From: Fibrobacter succinogenes
GTDB taxonomy: Bacteria > Fibrobacterota > Fibrobacteria > Fibrobacterales > Fibrobacteraceae
Direction of reading: 5' to 3'
NCBI GenBank assembly: GCA_902800815.1
Contig: CADCGB010000013.1
Coordinates: forward strand, 29,413 to 93,412
DNA: 64,000 nt
A model generated the notes under the pieces. It was not told where the DNA came from, did no database searches, and saw nothing but the letters and a program-made list of their open reading frames with translations. Position 1 is the first letter of the stretch; each line of letters begins with the position of its first letter. Both the position numbers and the translations under genes were made by a program. This document shows positions 35,338 through 44,342 of the stretch, one piece after another.

Positions 35338-36568
35338 TACGATAGAAGAGGCCATAGAGGATTTTAAGAACGGCAAGTTTTTGATCGTGGTCGATGACGA
35401 GGACCGCGAGAACGAGGGCGATTTTGTAATCGCCGCCGAGAAGATTACTCCCGAAAAGGTGAACTTCATGCTCCACGAGGGCCGTGGTGTGCTCTGCTGC
35501 CCGCTGCCCATCCAGCGCTGCCATGAACTCAACCTCACGCGCCAGACCGCCGAGAATACCTCGATTCTGGGGACCCCCTTTACCATCATGGTGGATAAGA
35601 TCGAGGGGTGCACTACCGGCGTTTCGGCCCACGACCGTGCGGCGACCATCCTGGCGCTTGCCGACCCGAACTCCAAGCCGAGCGACTTTGGCCGTCCGGG
35701 GCATATTTCGCCCCTATACGCGCAAGAAGAAGGTGTTCTCCGCCGTGCAGGCCATACCGAAGCGGCTGTGGACCTCGCGAAACTTGCCGGACTAAGGCCT
35801 GCGGCCGCCCTCATCGAGATCATGAATGAGGACGGCACGATGGCCCGCATGCCTCAGCTCGAGGAAGTGGCGAAGAAGTTCGGCCTCAAGATTATCTCTA
35901 TCCGCGACCTCATTGACTACCGCCTCAGGAACGAGAAACTGGTACAGCGTGTGGCCGCCCCGCACGTGCAGACCAAGTACGGCGACTTTACCGCATACGC
36001 CTACAAGAGTAAGACCGACGGCGTGGAGCACGTGGCGTGGGTCGCGGGCAATCCCGACTTCAGCAAGCCAGTTTACGTGCGCGTGCACAGCGAATGCCTT
36101 ACGGGCGATATTTTTGGTAGCCTCCGCTGCGATTGCGGCGAACAGCTGGCATCGGCGATGAAGTTCATCGGCGAGCATGGGGGAGTGCTCCTCTACATGC
36201 GCGGCCAGGAAGGTCGTGGCATCGGGCTCTGCAACAAGCTACGTGCCTACGAACTGCAAGAGAAGGGCATGGACACGGTCGAGGCGAATCTGCACCTCGG
36301 GTTCAAGTCGGACCTCCGCCAGTACGGCACCGGCGCTCAGATATTAGCGGACCTCGGCGTGAAGGAAATGCGCCTGCTTACGAACAACCCGAGCAAGATT
36401 TCGGGCATCTCGGCCTACGGGCTCAAGATTGTGGAGCGCGTGCCCATCGAAATCAAGCCGAATAAGGAAAACCTTTTCTACCTGCTCACCAAGCAGAAGA
36501 AGATGGGCCACCAGCTGCACTTGGACGACACTGCGCCCGCTGAAGAAAATTTGAAAGAGGAAAAATAA
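35324..36568 (+). CDS. ribBA: Bifunctional DHBP synthase / GTP cyclohydrolase II
   Basis: The 414-residue enzyme provides both precursors of riboflavin. Residues 1-200 are 3,4-dihydroxy-2-butanone-4-phosphate synthase ([10 protein letters not shown] acidic loop, [13 protein letters not shown]). Residues about 205-400 are GTP cyclohydrolase II with zinc ligands in [20 protein letters not shown] and GQEGRGIGL. The start is GTG 35324, with AAGGA upstream, inside the end of ribE; this suggests coupling. Confidence 0.94.
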   Translation: MTLLNTIEEAIEDFKNGKFLIVVDDEDRENEGDFVIAAEKITPEKVNFMLHEGRGVLCCPLPIQRCHELNLTRQTAENTSILGTPFTIMVDKIEGCTTGVSAHDRAATILALADPNSKPSDFGRPGHISPLYAQEEGVLRRAGHTEAAVDLAKLAGLRPAAALIEIMNEDGTMARMPQLEEVAKKFGLKIISIRDLIDYRLRNEKLVQRVAAPHVQTKYGDFTAYAYKSKTDGVEHVAWVAGNPDFSKPVYVRVHSECLTGDIFGSLRCDCGEQLASAMKFIGEHGGVLLYMRGQEGRGIGLCNKLRAYELQEKGMDTVEANLHLGFKSDLRQYGTGAQILADLGVKEMRLLTNNPSKISGISAYGLKIVERVPIEIKPNKENLFYLLTKQKKMGHQLHLDDTAPAEENLKEEK

Positions 36569-36569
36569 G

Positions 36570-37034
36570 ATGGCTAAAGAAATCAAGAATTCCCTGAATG
36601 GCTCTGGCCTCAAGATTGCAATCGCGGTCGCCCGCTTCAACGAGGTGGTGACCGACAAGCTCCTGGAAGGTGCGCTCCGTCAGCTCGAACTGCTGGGTGT
36701 CGCCGAAAAGGATGTGACTGTCGTGCGTGTTCCGGGTGCATTCGAACTCCCGGGCGTGTGCCGCAGGCTCGCCGATTCCAAGAAGTACAGTGCCGTGATG
36801 GCCATCGGCGCCGTAATCCGCGGCGAAACAAGCCACTACGACGTGGTGGTGAACGCCTCTACTGGCGGTGTCGCTAGCATCGCTGCCGAAGGCAAGCTCC
36901 CCGTGATTCTCGGAATCCTCACGACCGATACTGTTGACCAGGCGATGAACCGCGCCGGCCTCAAGGCGGGGAACCTCGGTGCCAACTGGGCATCTACCGC
37001 CGTCGAAATGGCAAACCTTTACAAGGTCATCTAA
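36570..37034 (+). CDS. ribH: 6,7-dimethyl-8-ribityllumazine synthase
   Basis: This 154-residue subunit condenses the butanone phosphate with the pyrimidine intermediate. Family motifs are ARFNEVVTDKLLEGA, VPGAFELP, and GAVIRGETSHYDVV with the catalytic His. GAGG lies before ATG 36570 and only 1 bp separates it from ribBA. Confidence 0.94.
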   Translation: MAKEIKNSLNGSGLKIAIAVARFNEVVTDKLLEGALRQLELLGVAEKDVTVVRVPGAFELPGVCRRLADSKKYSAVMAIGAVIRGETSHYDVVVNASTGGVASIAAEGKLPVILGILTTDTVDQAMNRAGLKAGNLGANWASTAVEMANLYKVI

Positions 37035-37036
37035 TT

Positions 37037-37498
37037 ATGCCGAAAGTAAGTTACAGACCCGCCCGCGTATTTGCCATGCAGCTCCTGTATGCCATGGAAA
37101 TCACGGGCCAGACGGCAGGGGAGGCGCTTCCGGGCGTTCTCGAGTCGCAGCCTCTCGCCGACGAACAGAAAAAGTATGGGATGAAGTTGGTGGACCTGGT
37201 GCAGGCCCACAGGGCCGAACTGGACGAGGACATTGCGTCTGCATCGGCTCACTGGGAAATTGACCGTATGGCAAAGCTCGACCGCATTGTCTCGCGCATC
37301 GCGATGGTCGAACTCCTGTATATTTCCGAAGTTCCCATAAAGGTTGCCATCACCGAGGCTGTGCAGGTTGCTTCCAAGTACAGCACGGACGGTTCCGGCG
37401 CCTTTGTGAACGGGCTTCTTACAGGGTTCATGCAGAAACACGGTATTGTCGCCGATGCGAAGGCGACTCAAAAAATTCAAGCGAATAAGGGAGTATAG
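37037..37498 (+). CDS. nusB: Transcription antitermination protein NusB
   Basis: This 153-residue all-helical protein shows RPARVFAMQLLYAMEITG at the N-terminus and IPIKVAITEAV-like EVPIKVAITEAVQVASKYST near the C-terminus, the NusB signature. NusB binds boxA RNA with NusE in rRNA antitermination. A ribH-nusB order is common in bacteria. It starts 2 bp after ribH. Confidence 0.92.
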   Translation: MPKVSYRPARVFAMQLLYAMEITGQTAGEALPGVLESQPLADEQKKYGMKLVDLVQAHRAELDEDIASASAHWEIDRMAKLDRIVSRIAMVELLYISEVPIKVAITEAVQVASKYSTDGSGAFVNGLLTGFMQKHGIVADAKATQKIQANKGV

Positions 37499-37501
37499 TT
37501 C

Positions 37502-40500
37502 ATGCTCAATGAAAAATGGATGAAACACGTATTTGCAGGTATCTCCTGCCTTGTCGCTCTTGTCGTGTATGCGCTGACCATGGCGCCCACGGTGAGTTTC
37601 TGGGATTGCGGCGAGTTTGTCGCCTGTGCAAACACCCTCGGCATCCCGCACCCTCCTGGAACACCGTTCTTCGTGTTCTTCGCCCGTGCGGTTATCGTGC
37701 TGCTCCCGTTCGTGGATGAAATCGCGAAGCGCGTGAACTACATCTCGGTATTCAGTTCTGCGGCTACAGTTTATGTGACGGCCCTCTTTGCCTGGGAACT
37801 GCTTGCCGCCGTTCTCGATTCCGTGAAGACTTCCGTTGCACGGAATGGCGAAACCATCGTTGATAGGCTTGCTGACAAGATCAGCGGCAGCGCCCGTACG
37901 ATTGTTCTCGGTACTGCAGCTCTCGTGGCCGGCTTCCTTCTCACGTTCTCCGATACGTTCTGGTTCAACGCGGTCGAGGCCGAAGTTTACGGCGTCGCCA
38001 TGTTCATCCTGATGCTCATTTCTTACCTGGGCCTCCTGTGGTACAAGAACCGTGAAGACGAAAGCAGCGACAAGCTCCTGATCTTTATCTGCTACATCGC
38101 TTTCCTCGGCGTGGGCGCGCACCTCTACACGATGCTTACCGTGCCTGCCGTGTTCGTGCTCTTGCTCGTTGCCCAGCCCAAGAAGATTCTTGAACGCCTC
38201 CCGATATGGATTACGGGTACGCTCCTCTGCTCCGTGATTTACTGGGTTTCCGGCTTTATTGAAATTTCGCTGATTTGCCTTGTGGTCCTTGCAGTGCTTA
38301 CGTTTGCAAAGCCGTTCTCCCCGAACGTGAACCATGCGGTGCGTCTCTCCCTCGCGTTTGCGTTCTTTGCCCTGATTGGCTACAGCACGCACCTCTACAT
38401 TCCTATCCGTTCGGAACTGAACCCGATTATCGACGAAAACGACCCGGAAATCAACATCCGCGACGAACAGGGCAACCTGCAGCTCGGCAACCTGTTTAAG
38501 GGCGAAAACTGGGAAGCGTTCAACAACTTCGTGGAACGTAAGCAGTATGGTTCCGAAAGCATGCTCAGCCGTGCGTTCTACCGCCGTTCACAGGTGGCTC
38601 ACCAGGTGCTCTCGTTCCCGAACATGAGCTACGGTGGCTACCAGATGGCTCAGTACCTGCCCTACAAGGTGGGTGGCGTGAACTACGCGAACGGTGTCTA
38701 CACCTTCGACAAGTCCGAAAACGTGCCCCTCAAGCGCTTCGGCTATGATTTCCCGACGCAGATGACGATGATGGGCGATAACTTTATCAAGCAGTTCTTC
38801 GTATTCCTCATCTTCAACGGCCTTTTGGTCCTTGTCTGCGTGTTTATTTGCAAGCGCAACAGGCACCTGGGTATTTTCACCTCGGTGCTCTATGGGCTTT
38901 GTTCGCTCGGGCTCCTGTTCTACATCAACTTTGCCGATGGTACCCGCATGGAAGGCCGCGAACACGATTACTGGATGTCTGTCATGACCCGTAACGTGGG
39001 CGACCTGAACTCCATGGGCGCGCAGATTGGTTCTGTTCCTGACCCGAACGACCTGATCGACCTGCGCCAGAACATCGAGTGTGCCAAGATCCGCGTGGAA
39101 TACTTGCGTCAGCACGGTGCCCCTGCCGGCGAGATTGCCAAGGTTGAGAAGGAAGTCGACAGCTACGAGCATTCTCCGGCCTGGACGAACTGGAAGAAGA
39201 TCGAGAGCGGCTTTGCTCAGCGTGGGCTCCGTGCCCCGTTCCCGGATCCGGTCCACATGGAAGTGCGCGAACGTGACTACTTCTATACGCCGGCCTTCAT
39301 CTTCATGAGCCTTATCTTTGGCGTGGGTGCGGGCATTCTCGTGTTTACCTGCGTGACGAGTTCTGCGGCTGCATTTGCGACCCCGCTTGCAGCAATCCTC
39401 GTGCTTGTGTCTTTCGCTATCCCGTGTGCCTCCAACTACAAGGAACATGACCGTTCCGGCCTGTGGGTACCCTGGGATTACGCGTACAACCTGCTCAATA
39501 GCTGCCGCCCGAACGCCATCCTCTTCACGAACGGTGACAACGATACCTTCCCGCTGTGGTTTGCACAGGAAGTGGCCGGTATCCGTAAGGACGTGCGCGT
39601 GGTGAACCTCTCGCTCGGCAATACCGACTGGTACATCAAGCAGATGCTCGACAACGAGCCGGTTCTCAAATTGAGCTACAACAAGAAGACCATCGACAGC
39701 GACATGGTGCTCGACAATAGTTCGTACAACAACCCGAACCATGCGACTGCCACTTGGGTTAAGAATGCACAGCGCCTGATGCCGAAACTCAAGGAACGAA
39801 TCGACCAGATGGAAGGCAAGGAACTTTCCGCTGCCGATTCCGCGAAGCTCCTGCAGTTCAAGGTGCATTACCAGGTGTGGGATGCCTTTACCGAATGGGC
39901 GGCACGTACCCGCAGCTCGACGATGCTTACTCAGCATAAGCTGGTGATTGACCTTGCTCTCCAGAACATGGACAAGCCTATCGAAATCTCGACGACCGTG
40001 GGTACCTCCAACTTCATGGGCCTCGAGAAGTACATGGTTCAGGAAGGCCTCGTCTACAACCTCGTGAAGGGTGACCTGAATCCGAAGCGCAATGCGTTCG
40101 ACGCTAAGTATGCGGCAGACCTCATCGACAGCGTGTTCAAGTTCCGTGGCCTCGGCGACGGTACGGCATACATCAACGACGAGACGAACCGCCTGCTTTC
40201 GAGCTACGTTTCTCTGTACCTGCAGATTTCGTTCGATGCCCGCGAAAAGATTGCGGCGCTCCGCGCTAGCCGTCCGTTCACCGCCGAAAAGAAGGCCCAG
40301 GCGGATAGCCTTACCAGTGCTGCAATCAAGTACCTGGAACTCGGCCAGAAACAGTTTAGCGACGAATGGCGCTGCTACTGGGCCGCTGCGTTTGTCTACG
40401 ATATTGTGGGCGAAAAGCAGAAGGCGATGGATGTCCTTGAACTCGGACTCAAGAACGTGCCCGAATACGATGAAGGTGGCCGAGCCCGCCTGATGATGAG

Positions 40501-40621
40501 CAAGGAACAGATCAAGAATAGCCCCGAAAAGCCGATGGTGGTCGAGGAGCCCGCCGCAGATACCGCGCAGCCCGATTCCGCCCAGCCTGATTCCAATCCG
40601 GTGGTAGCTGCCGCCAACTAG
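37502..40621 (+). CDS. DUF2723 membrane protein (GT-C-like)
   Basis: This 1,039-residue protein has the DUF2723 hallmark at the N-terminus: TMAPTVSFWDCGEFVACANTLGIPHPPGTPFF. About a dozen hydrophobic segments follow to residue 660, then a soluble domain (CRPNAILFTNGDNDTFPLWFAQEV) and a helical C-terminal part ending in an Ala/Pro/Asp-rich tail. DUF2723 proteins are thought to be GT-C-type glycosyltransferases. Three family 2 glycosyltransferases follow, two of them resembling polyprenyl-phosphate mannose or glucose synthases, which would supply a lipid-linked donor. GGGAG precedes ATG 37502. Confidence 0.8.
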   Translation: MLNEKWMKHVFAGISCLVALVVYALTMAPTVSFWDCGEFVACANTLGIPHPPGTPFFVFFARAVIVLLPFVDEIAKRVNYISVFSSAATVYVTALFAWELLAAVLDSVKTSVARNGETIVDRLADKISGSARTIVLGTAALVAGFLLTFSDTFWFNAVEAEVYGVAMFILMLISYLGLLWYKNREDESSDKLLIFICYIAFLGVGAHLYTMLTVPAVFVLLLVAQPKKILERLPIWITGTLLCSVIYWVSGFIEISLICLVVLAVLTFAKPFSPNVNHAVRLSLAFAFFALIGYSTHLYIPIRSELNPIIDENDPEINIRDEQGNLQLGNLFKGENWEAFNNFVERKQYGSESMLSRAFYRRSQVAHQVLSFPNMSYGGYQMAQYLPYKVGGVNYANGVYTFDKSENVPLKRFGYDFPTQMTMMGDNFIKQFFVFLIFNGLLVLVCVFICKRNRHLGIFTSVLYGLCSLGLLFYINFADGTRMEGREHDYWMSVMTRNVGDLNSMGAQIGSVPDPNDLIDLRQNIECAKIRVEYLRQHGAPAGEIAKVEKEVDSYEHSPAWTNWKKIESGFAQRGLRAPFPDPVHMEVRERDYFYTPAFIFMSLIFGVGAGILVFTCVTSSAAAFATPLAAILVLVSFAIPCASNYKEHDRSGLWVPWDYAYNLLNSCRPNAILFTNGDNDTFPLWFAQEVAGIRKDVRVVNLSLGNTDWYIKQMLDNEPVLKLSYNKKTIDSDMVLDNSSYNNPNHATATWVKNAQRLMPKLKERIDQMEGKELSAADSAKLLQFKVHYQVWDAFTEWAARTRSSTMLTQHKLVIDLALQNMDKPIEISTTVGTSNFMGLEKYMVQEGLVYNLVKGDLNPKRNAFDAKYAADLIDSVFKFRGLGDGTAYINDETNRLLSSYVSLYLQISFDAREKIAALRASRPFTAEKKAQADSLTSAAIKYLELGQKQFSDEWRCYWAAAFVYDIVGEKQKAMDVLELGLKNVPEYDEGGRARLMMSKEQIKNSPEKPMVVEEPAADTAQPDSAQPDSNPVVAAAN

Positions 40622-40634
40622 TGTAGAGGTCGTG

Positions 40635-41564
40635 ATGGATTTAAGCATGGTCATTCCGGTCAAGGAAGAAAGCGAAAACCTTCCGGAACTCATGAAAGAG
40701 ATTGTCGCTGCGATGGAACCTACGGGTTTCTCCTATGAGGTCATCGCCATCGACGACGGCAGCCGCGACAACACGTGGGAAGTTCTCGAGAACCTCTCGA
40801 AGGAATACCCCTTCCTGCGCGGTTACCGGTTCCAGTTCAACTGCGGCAAGGCCGACGCACTCGCCTTCGGTTTCTCGAAGGCGACGGGTCGCTATGTGGC
40901 GACCCTCGATGGCGACCTGCAGGATGACCCGCTCGAGATCCCGAAGATGATCAAGATTCTCGAGGACGGTTACGACCTGGTTTCGGGCTGGAAGGTCCGC
41001 CGCCTGGATCCCTGGCACAAGACGCTCCCCTCGAAGCTTTTCAACCTGACCGTATCGATGGTCTGCGGCAAGCGCCTTCACGACTTTAACTGCGGCATCA
41101 AGGCTTACCGCAGTTCCGTGGTGCGCTACATTGAACTTTACGGCGATTACCACAGGTTTATCCCCGTGATGGCCAAGTGGCAGGGCTTCCGCATAACCGA
41201 GATGCCCGTTGCGCACCGTGCACGCATTCATGGCGTGTCCAAGTACGGCATTTCGCGCCTCGTTTCCGGGTTCCTCGACCTGGTTTCGCTCATGTTCATG
41301 CGCAGTTTCTCGAGCAAGCCGCTGCATTTCTTCGGTTTTATCGGCCTTGTGTTGATGCTTCTCGGTCTGGGCATTTGCGGCTATTTCGGTTATGAATGGC
41401 TCCAGACGGGTGCCATGCATGTGCGCCCGCTCCTTTTGGCAGGGGCTTTCTCGCTCGTGATGAGCGTGCAGTTCTTTTCGCTCGGGCTCCTGGGCGAGAT
41501 GCTGAACGGCAACCGGCGAAGAACGTACCCTGTAGCGGAAAACTTTGGCGATAAAGTTTTGTAG
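40635..41564 (+). CDS. GtrB/DPM1-like family 2 glycosyltransferase
   Basis: This 309-residue GT-A enzyme carries VIAIDDGSRDNTWE, ATLDGDLQDDP (the DxD metal site) and CGIKAYRSSV. Two C-terminal membrane helices (about residues 225-295) place it in the GtrB/polyprenyl-phosphate glycosyltransferase group. ATG 40635 gives a better spacing to AGAGG than GTG 40632. It probably feeds the DUF2723 protein upstream. Confidence 0.85.
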   Translation: MDLSMVIPVKEESENLPELMKEIVAAMEPTGFSYEVIAIDDGSRDNTWEVLENLSKEYPFLRGYRFQFNCGKADALAFGFSKATGRYVATLDGDLQDDPLEIPKMIKILEDGYDLVSGWKVRRLDPWHKTLPSKLFNLTVSMVCGKRLHDFNCGIKAYRSSVVRYIELYGDYHRFIPVMAKWQGFRITEMPVAHRARIHGVSKYGISRLVSGFLDLVSLMFMRSFSSKPLHFFGFIGLVLMLLGLGICGYFGYEWLQTGAMHVRPLLLAGAFSLVMSVQFFSLGLLGEMLNGNRRRTYPVAENFGDKVL

Positions 41565-41589
41565 ATTGATGTTAGGAGTTGTATAGATT

Positions 41590-42303
41590 ATGGCATTTCC
41601 GAAGAGTCTGGTTATTGTTCCCACGTATAATGAGAAGGAAAACATCCTTCTCATCATTTCGGCGATTCTCGAGCAGAACGCATGCCTCGAGGTGCTTGTC
41701 GTAGATGACGGCAGCCCCGATGGTACTGGCGATATGGTCGAAGAACTGACGAAGTCTAACCCGCACGTGCACCTGATCCGCCGCAAGGGCAAGATGGGCC
41801 TCGGTTCTGCCTACGTGACGGGTTTCAAGTGGGCTCTGGAACGCGATTTCGAACGCGTTTTCGAGATGGATGCCGACTTTAGCCATGCCCCGACGGACCT
41901 TGTGCGCTTCTTGGAGGCTGCCGAGGAATCCGACCTGGTGCTCGGAAGCCGCTACCAGAATCACCGCATCAGCGTGGTGAATTGGGACCTGCGCAGGCTC
42001 ATCCTGAGTTATGGTGCGAACGTCTACACCCGCATAGTGACGCGTCTCCCGGTGAGCGATGCTACCGGCGGTTTCAAGTGCTTCCGTCGCGAGGCGTTGC
42101 AGGCGCTGAACCTTGACAAGATGAAGAGTGACGGTTACTGCTTCCAGATCGAGACAACGTTCAAGATTTGGAAGAAGGGCATGCGCGTTAAGGAAATCCC
42201 CATCGTGTTTACCGACCGCACCCGCGGAACCTCCAAGATGAGCGGCGGAATCATTTCCGAGGCGTTCTTCCTGGTTCTCAAGCTAAGGCTGGGTCTTGCC
42301 TAA
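41590..42303 (+). CDS. Polyprenol-phosphate mannosyltransferase-like GT2
   Basis: This 237-residue GT-A enzyme has VPTYNEKENI, VVDDGSPDGTG, EMDADFSHAP and ATGGFKCFRREAL, closely matching dolichyl/polyprenol-phosphate mannose synthases of the soluble type without membrane helices. TAGGAG lies upstream. Its stop overlaps the next start (TAATG). Confidence 0.87.
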   Translation: MAFPKSLVIVPTYNEKENILLIISAILEQNACLEVLVVDDGSPDGTGDMVEELTKSNPHVHLIRRKGKMGLGSAYVTGFKWALERDFERVFEMDADFSHAPTDLVRFLEAAEESDLVLGSRYQNHRISVVNWDLRRLILSYGANVYTRIVTRLPVSDATGGFKCFRREALQALNLDKMKSDGYCFQIETTFKIWKKGMRVKEIPIVFTDRTRGTSKMSGGIISEAFFLVLKLRLGLA

Positions 42304-44006
42304 TGGCCGAATCCAGGTACTCATGTTCCGTAATCATTGTCGCCTATAACTCGTGCGACTTTATTCCGGCGTGCCTGAAGTCCGTGCGCGATGCTTGCGT
42401 GGGTATCGACGCCCAGATTATTGTACTTGATAATGGTTCTGTTGAACCGATCCTCCCTGAAATTAGGCAGTTCTTCCCCGAGGTGGAATGGATTGATTCC
42501 AAGGTGAATCACGGCTTTGGCAAGGGCTGTAACCTGGCCGAAAAGCAGGCGACCAAGCCGTACCTGTTCTTCATTAATCCCGATACGATTGTTTCGCGCG
42601 ATTCGTTTACCAAGGTGCTCGACTTTATGGAAGAGCACCCCGAATCGGGCACGGTCGGGTGTCGAATCCTGAACGAGGATGGCACGATCCAGTGGGCATG
42701 CCGCCGTTCGTTCCCGACGCCGATCTCTGCCATTTCGAAGACTATCGGTCTTGCGGCACTCTTCCCGAAGAGCAAGCTGCTCGCAAGCTATAACATGACC
42801 TACGCCGACCCCGACGAGATGACCGAGGTCGATGCCATCAGTGGTTCGTTCTTCTGCATCCGTCGCGACTTGTACGAAAAGCTGGGCGGCTTTGACGAAG
42901 ATTTCTTCATGTACGGTGAGGACTTGGACCTCTGTTTTAGGGCGAAGGTTGCCGGCTGCAAGAACTACTACACACCTTCGACGAATATTCTGCATTTCAA
43001 GGGCCAGAGTTGCCGTACTCGCCGCTGGGATTCCTATCTGGACTTCTACAAGGCGATGCTTATCTTTGTGAAAAAGCACAAGGGCCTTTACTTTGTTCCG
43101 AATTTCCTCGTGTCGTTCGGTATCATGTTCGCGGCCTTCGTGGGTATGTTCTCGCGCCTGATTCCCAAGTTCTGGAAGATGTTCCTTGACCTGGGCGTAG
43201 TGGCGCTGTGGGCATTCGGTTTCCTGAATCACACAAGCGTTCTGTCGGATGTGTGCTTCCAGGATTCCAGTTGCATTGAAAGTGGATGCGCCGGGACGAG
43301 TGCGGTTATAAAGCATTCCATTATGGATTTTGCCCAGTTCGAAGACTGGTGGCTTGTGGGACTCGTTGTCATTGTAAATCTCGTGTTCCTCATGTTCCGT
43401 GGGGAATATACGGAATCTAGCCTCAAGGGCGAAAAGTTCCTGCGCTACCTGATTCCGCTGAATTTGCTTGCCGTGGGGGGGTATGAGGTATTCCGCTACT
43501 TTACCCAGGTGCCCGTCGTGGTTGATGGCAATAATTGGTGGCCGTACGATCCGCATTTGATGGCGTGGATTACCGGCTCTAGCCTCTTTATTCCGATTGC
43601 GCTTTTGGCTTGGCGTCGCATCGCATTCTGGATAAACTATTTCTACCGCATCTTTGCCAAAAAACGTCACCGTTCTATTCTGCTTGGTGGTCGTGAGGAC
43701 TCGCTTACCAACTGGTTCGACAGCTATAACGTGATTCCCGGTATCGAGATTCTCGGCTGCGTGAGTGGCGAACCCGAAAAGCTCTCCGAAGAGAACCGCA
43801 AGCACCTGCTCGGCCCTCTTTCTGACATGGAATCCATCTGCAACCGCACGGGCTGCCGCGAACTCCTGGTGGTGTCCAATTTCTCGGGTTATCGCGAGGA
43901 TTTTGACATAAATTGGCTCAATAAACTCGGTTTGAGGGTCTATTTGCTCATCGGAAACGGAAAAAACGGCAATTTTGCCCTTGTAAACCTCAAATATCTG
44001 CACTAA
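42303..44006 (+). CDS. Family 2 glycosyltransferase fused to a membrane and Rossmann-like region
   Basis: This 567-residue protein has a rhamnosyltransferase-like GT2 domain at residues 1-250 (IIVAYNSCDF, VNHGFGKGCNLAE, FINPDTIV, ISGSFFCIRRDLYEKLGGFDEDFFMYGEDLDLCFRA). About five membrane helices follow (270-450). The last 100 residues (RSILLGGREDSLTNW, EILGCVSGEPEKL, ESICNRTGCRELLVV) look like the nucleotide-binding-fold segment that precedes the catalytic part in WbaP-type sugar-phosphate transferases, but that catalytic part is absent. The fusion is unusual. Confidence 0.75.
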   Translation: MAESRYSCSVIIVAYNSCDFIPACLKSVRDACVGIDAQIIVLDNGSVEPILPEIRQFFPEVEWIDSKVNHGFGKGCNLAEKQATKPYLFFINPDTIVSRDSFTKVLDFMEEHPESGTVGCRILNEDGTIQWACRRSFPTPISAISKTIGLAALFPKSKLLASYNMTYADPDEMTEVDAISGSFFCIRRDLYEKLGGFDEDFFMYGEDLDLCFRAKVAGCKNYYTPSTNILHFKGQSCRTRRWDSYLDFYKAMLIFVKKHKGLYFVPNFLVSFGIMFAAFVGMFSRLIPKFWKMFLDLGVVALWAFGFLNHTSVLSDVCFQDSSCIESGCAGTSAVIKHSIMDFAQFEDWWLVGLVVIVNLVFLMFRGEYTESSLKGEKFLRYLIPLNLLAVGGYEVFRYFTQVPVVVDGNNWWPYDPHLMAWITGSSLFIPIALLAWRRIAFWINYFYRIFAKKRHRSILLGGREDSLTNWFDSYNVIPGIEILGCVSGEPEKLSEENRKHLLGPLSDMESICNRTGCRELLVVSNFSGYREDFDINWLNKLGLRVYLLIGNGKNGNFALVNLKYLH

Positions 44007-44084
44007 ACGCCTACTTCAGCTATCCTTTTCTCGAAAATAGAGTTATTTTTATATCAATCATAAGTTATTGATTATAAAGGCTTT

Positions 44085-44342
44085 ATGTTCGATTACAAAC
44101 TCTTGGATATTCTGTGCTGCCCTGAAACTCGGGGTAAACTCCGTATGGCAGATGATGCCCTTGTTGGGGCTATCAACCAGGCTGTTGCCGCAGGCACCCT
44201 GAAGAATGCCGCAGGCGAGAAGATTTCTGAAACTTTGACCGAAGTGCTCGTGAACGAGGCTGGCTCCCGTGCCTACATCGTTCGTGAAGGTATTCCTGTC
44301 CTTTTGGCAGATGAAGCGATTTTGCTTCCCTTGGAGGGATAA
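44085..44342 (+). CDS. Trm112/YcaR-like small protein
   Basis: This 85-residue protein shows LLDILCCPETRGKL at the N-terminus and REGIPVLLADEA at the C-terminus, the Trm112p/YcaR pattern. It has about 25 residues more in the middle than typical. Trm112 proteins activate methyltransferases in eukaryotes; the bacterial role is unclear. TATAAA lies 6 nt before the start codon. It is directly followed by the acidic TPR gene. Confidence 0.8.
   Translation: MFDYKLLDILCCPETRGKLRMADDALVGAINQAVAAGTLKNAAGEKISETLTEVLVNEAGSRAYIVREGIPVLLADEAILLPLEG

Noticed and set aside
38588..40693. 701-codon open frame opposite the DUF2723 gene
   Set aside because: It is antisense of a recognised membrane protein with codon-bias artefacts only.
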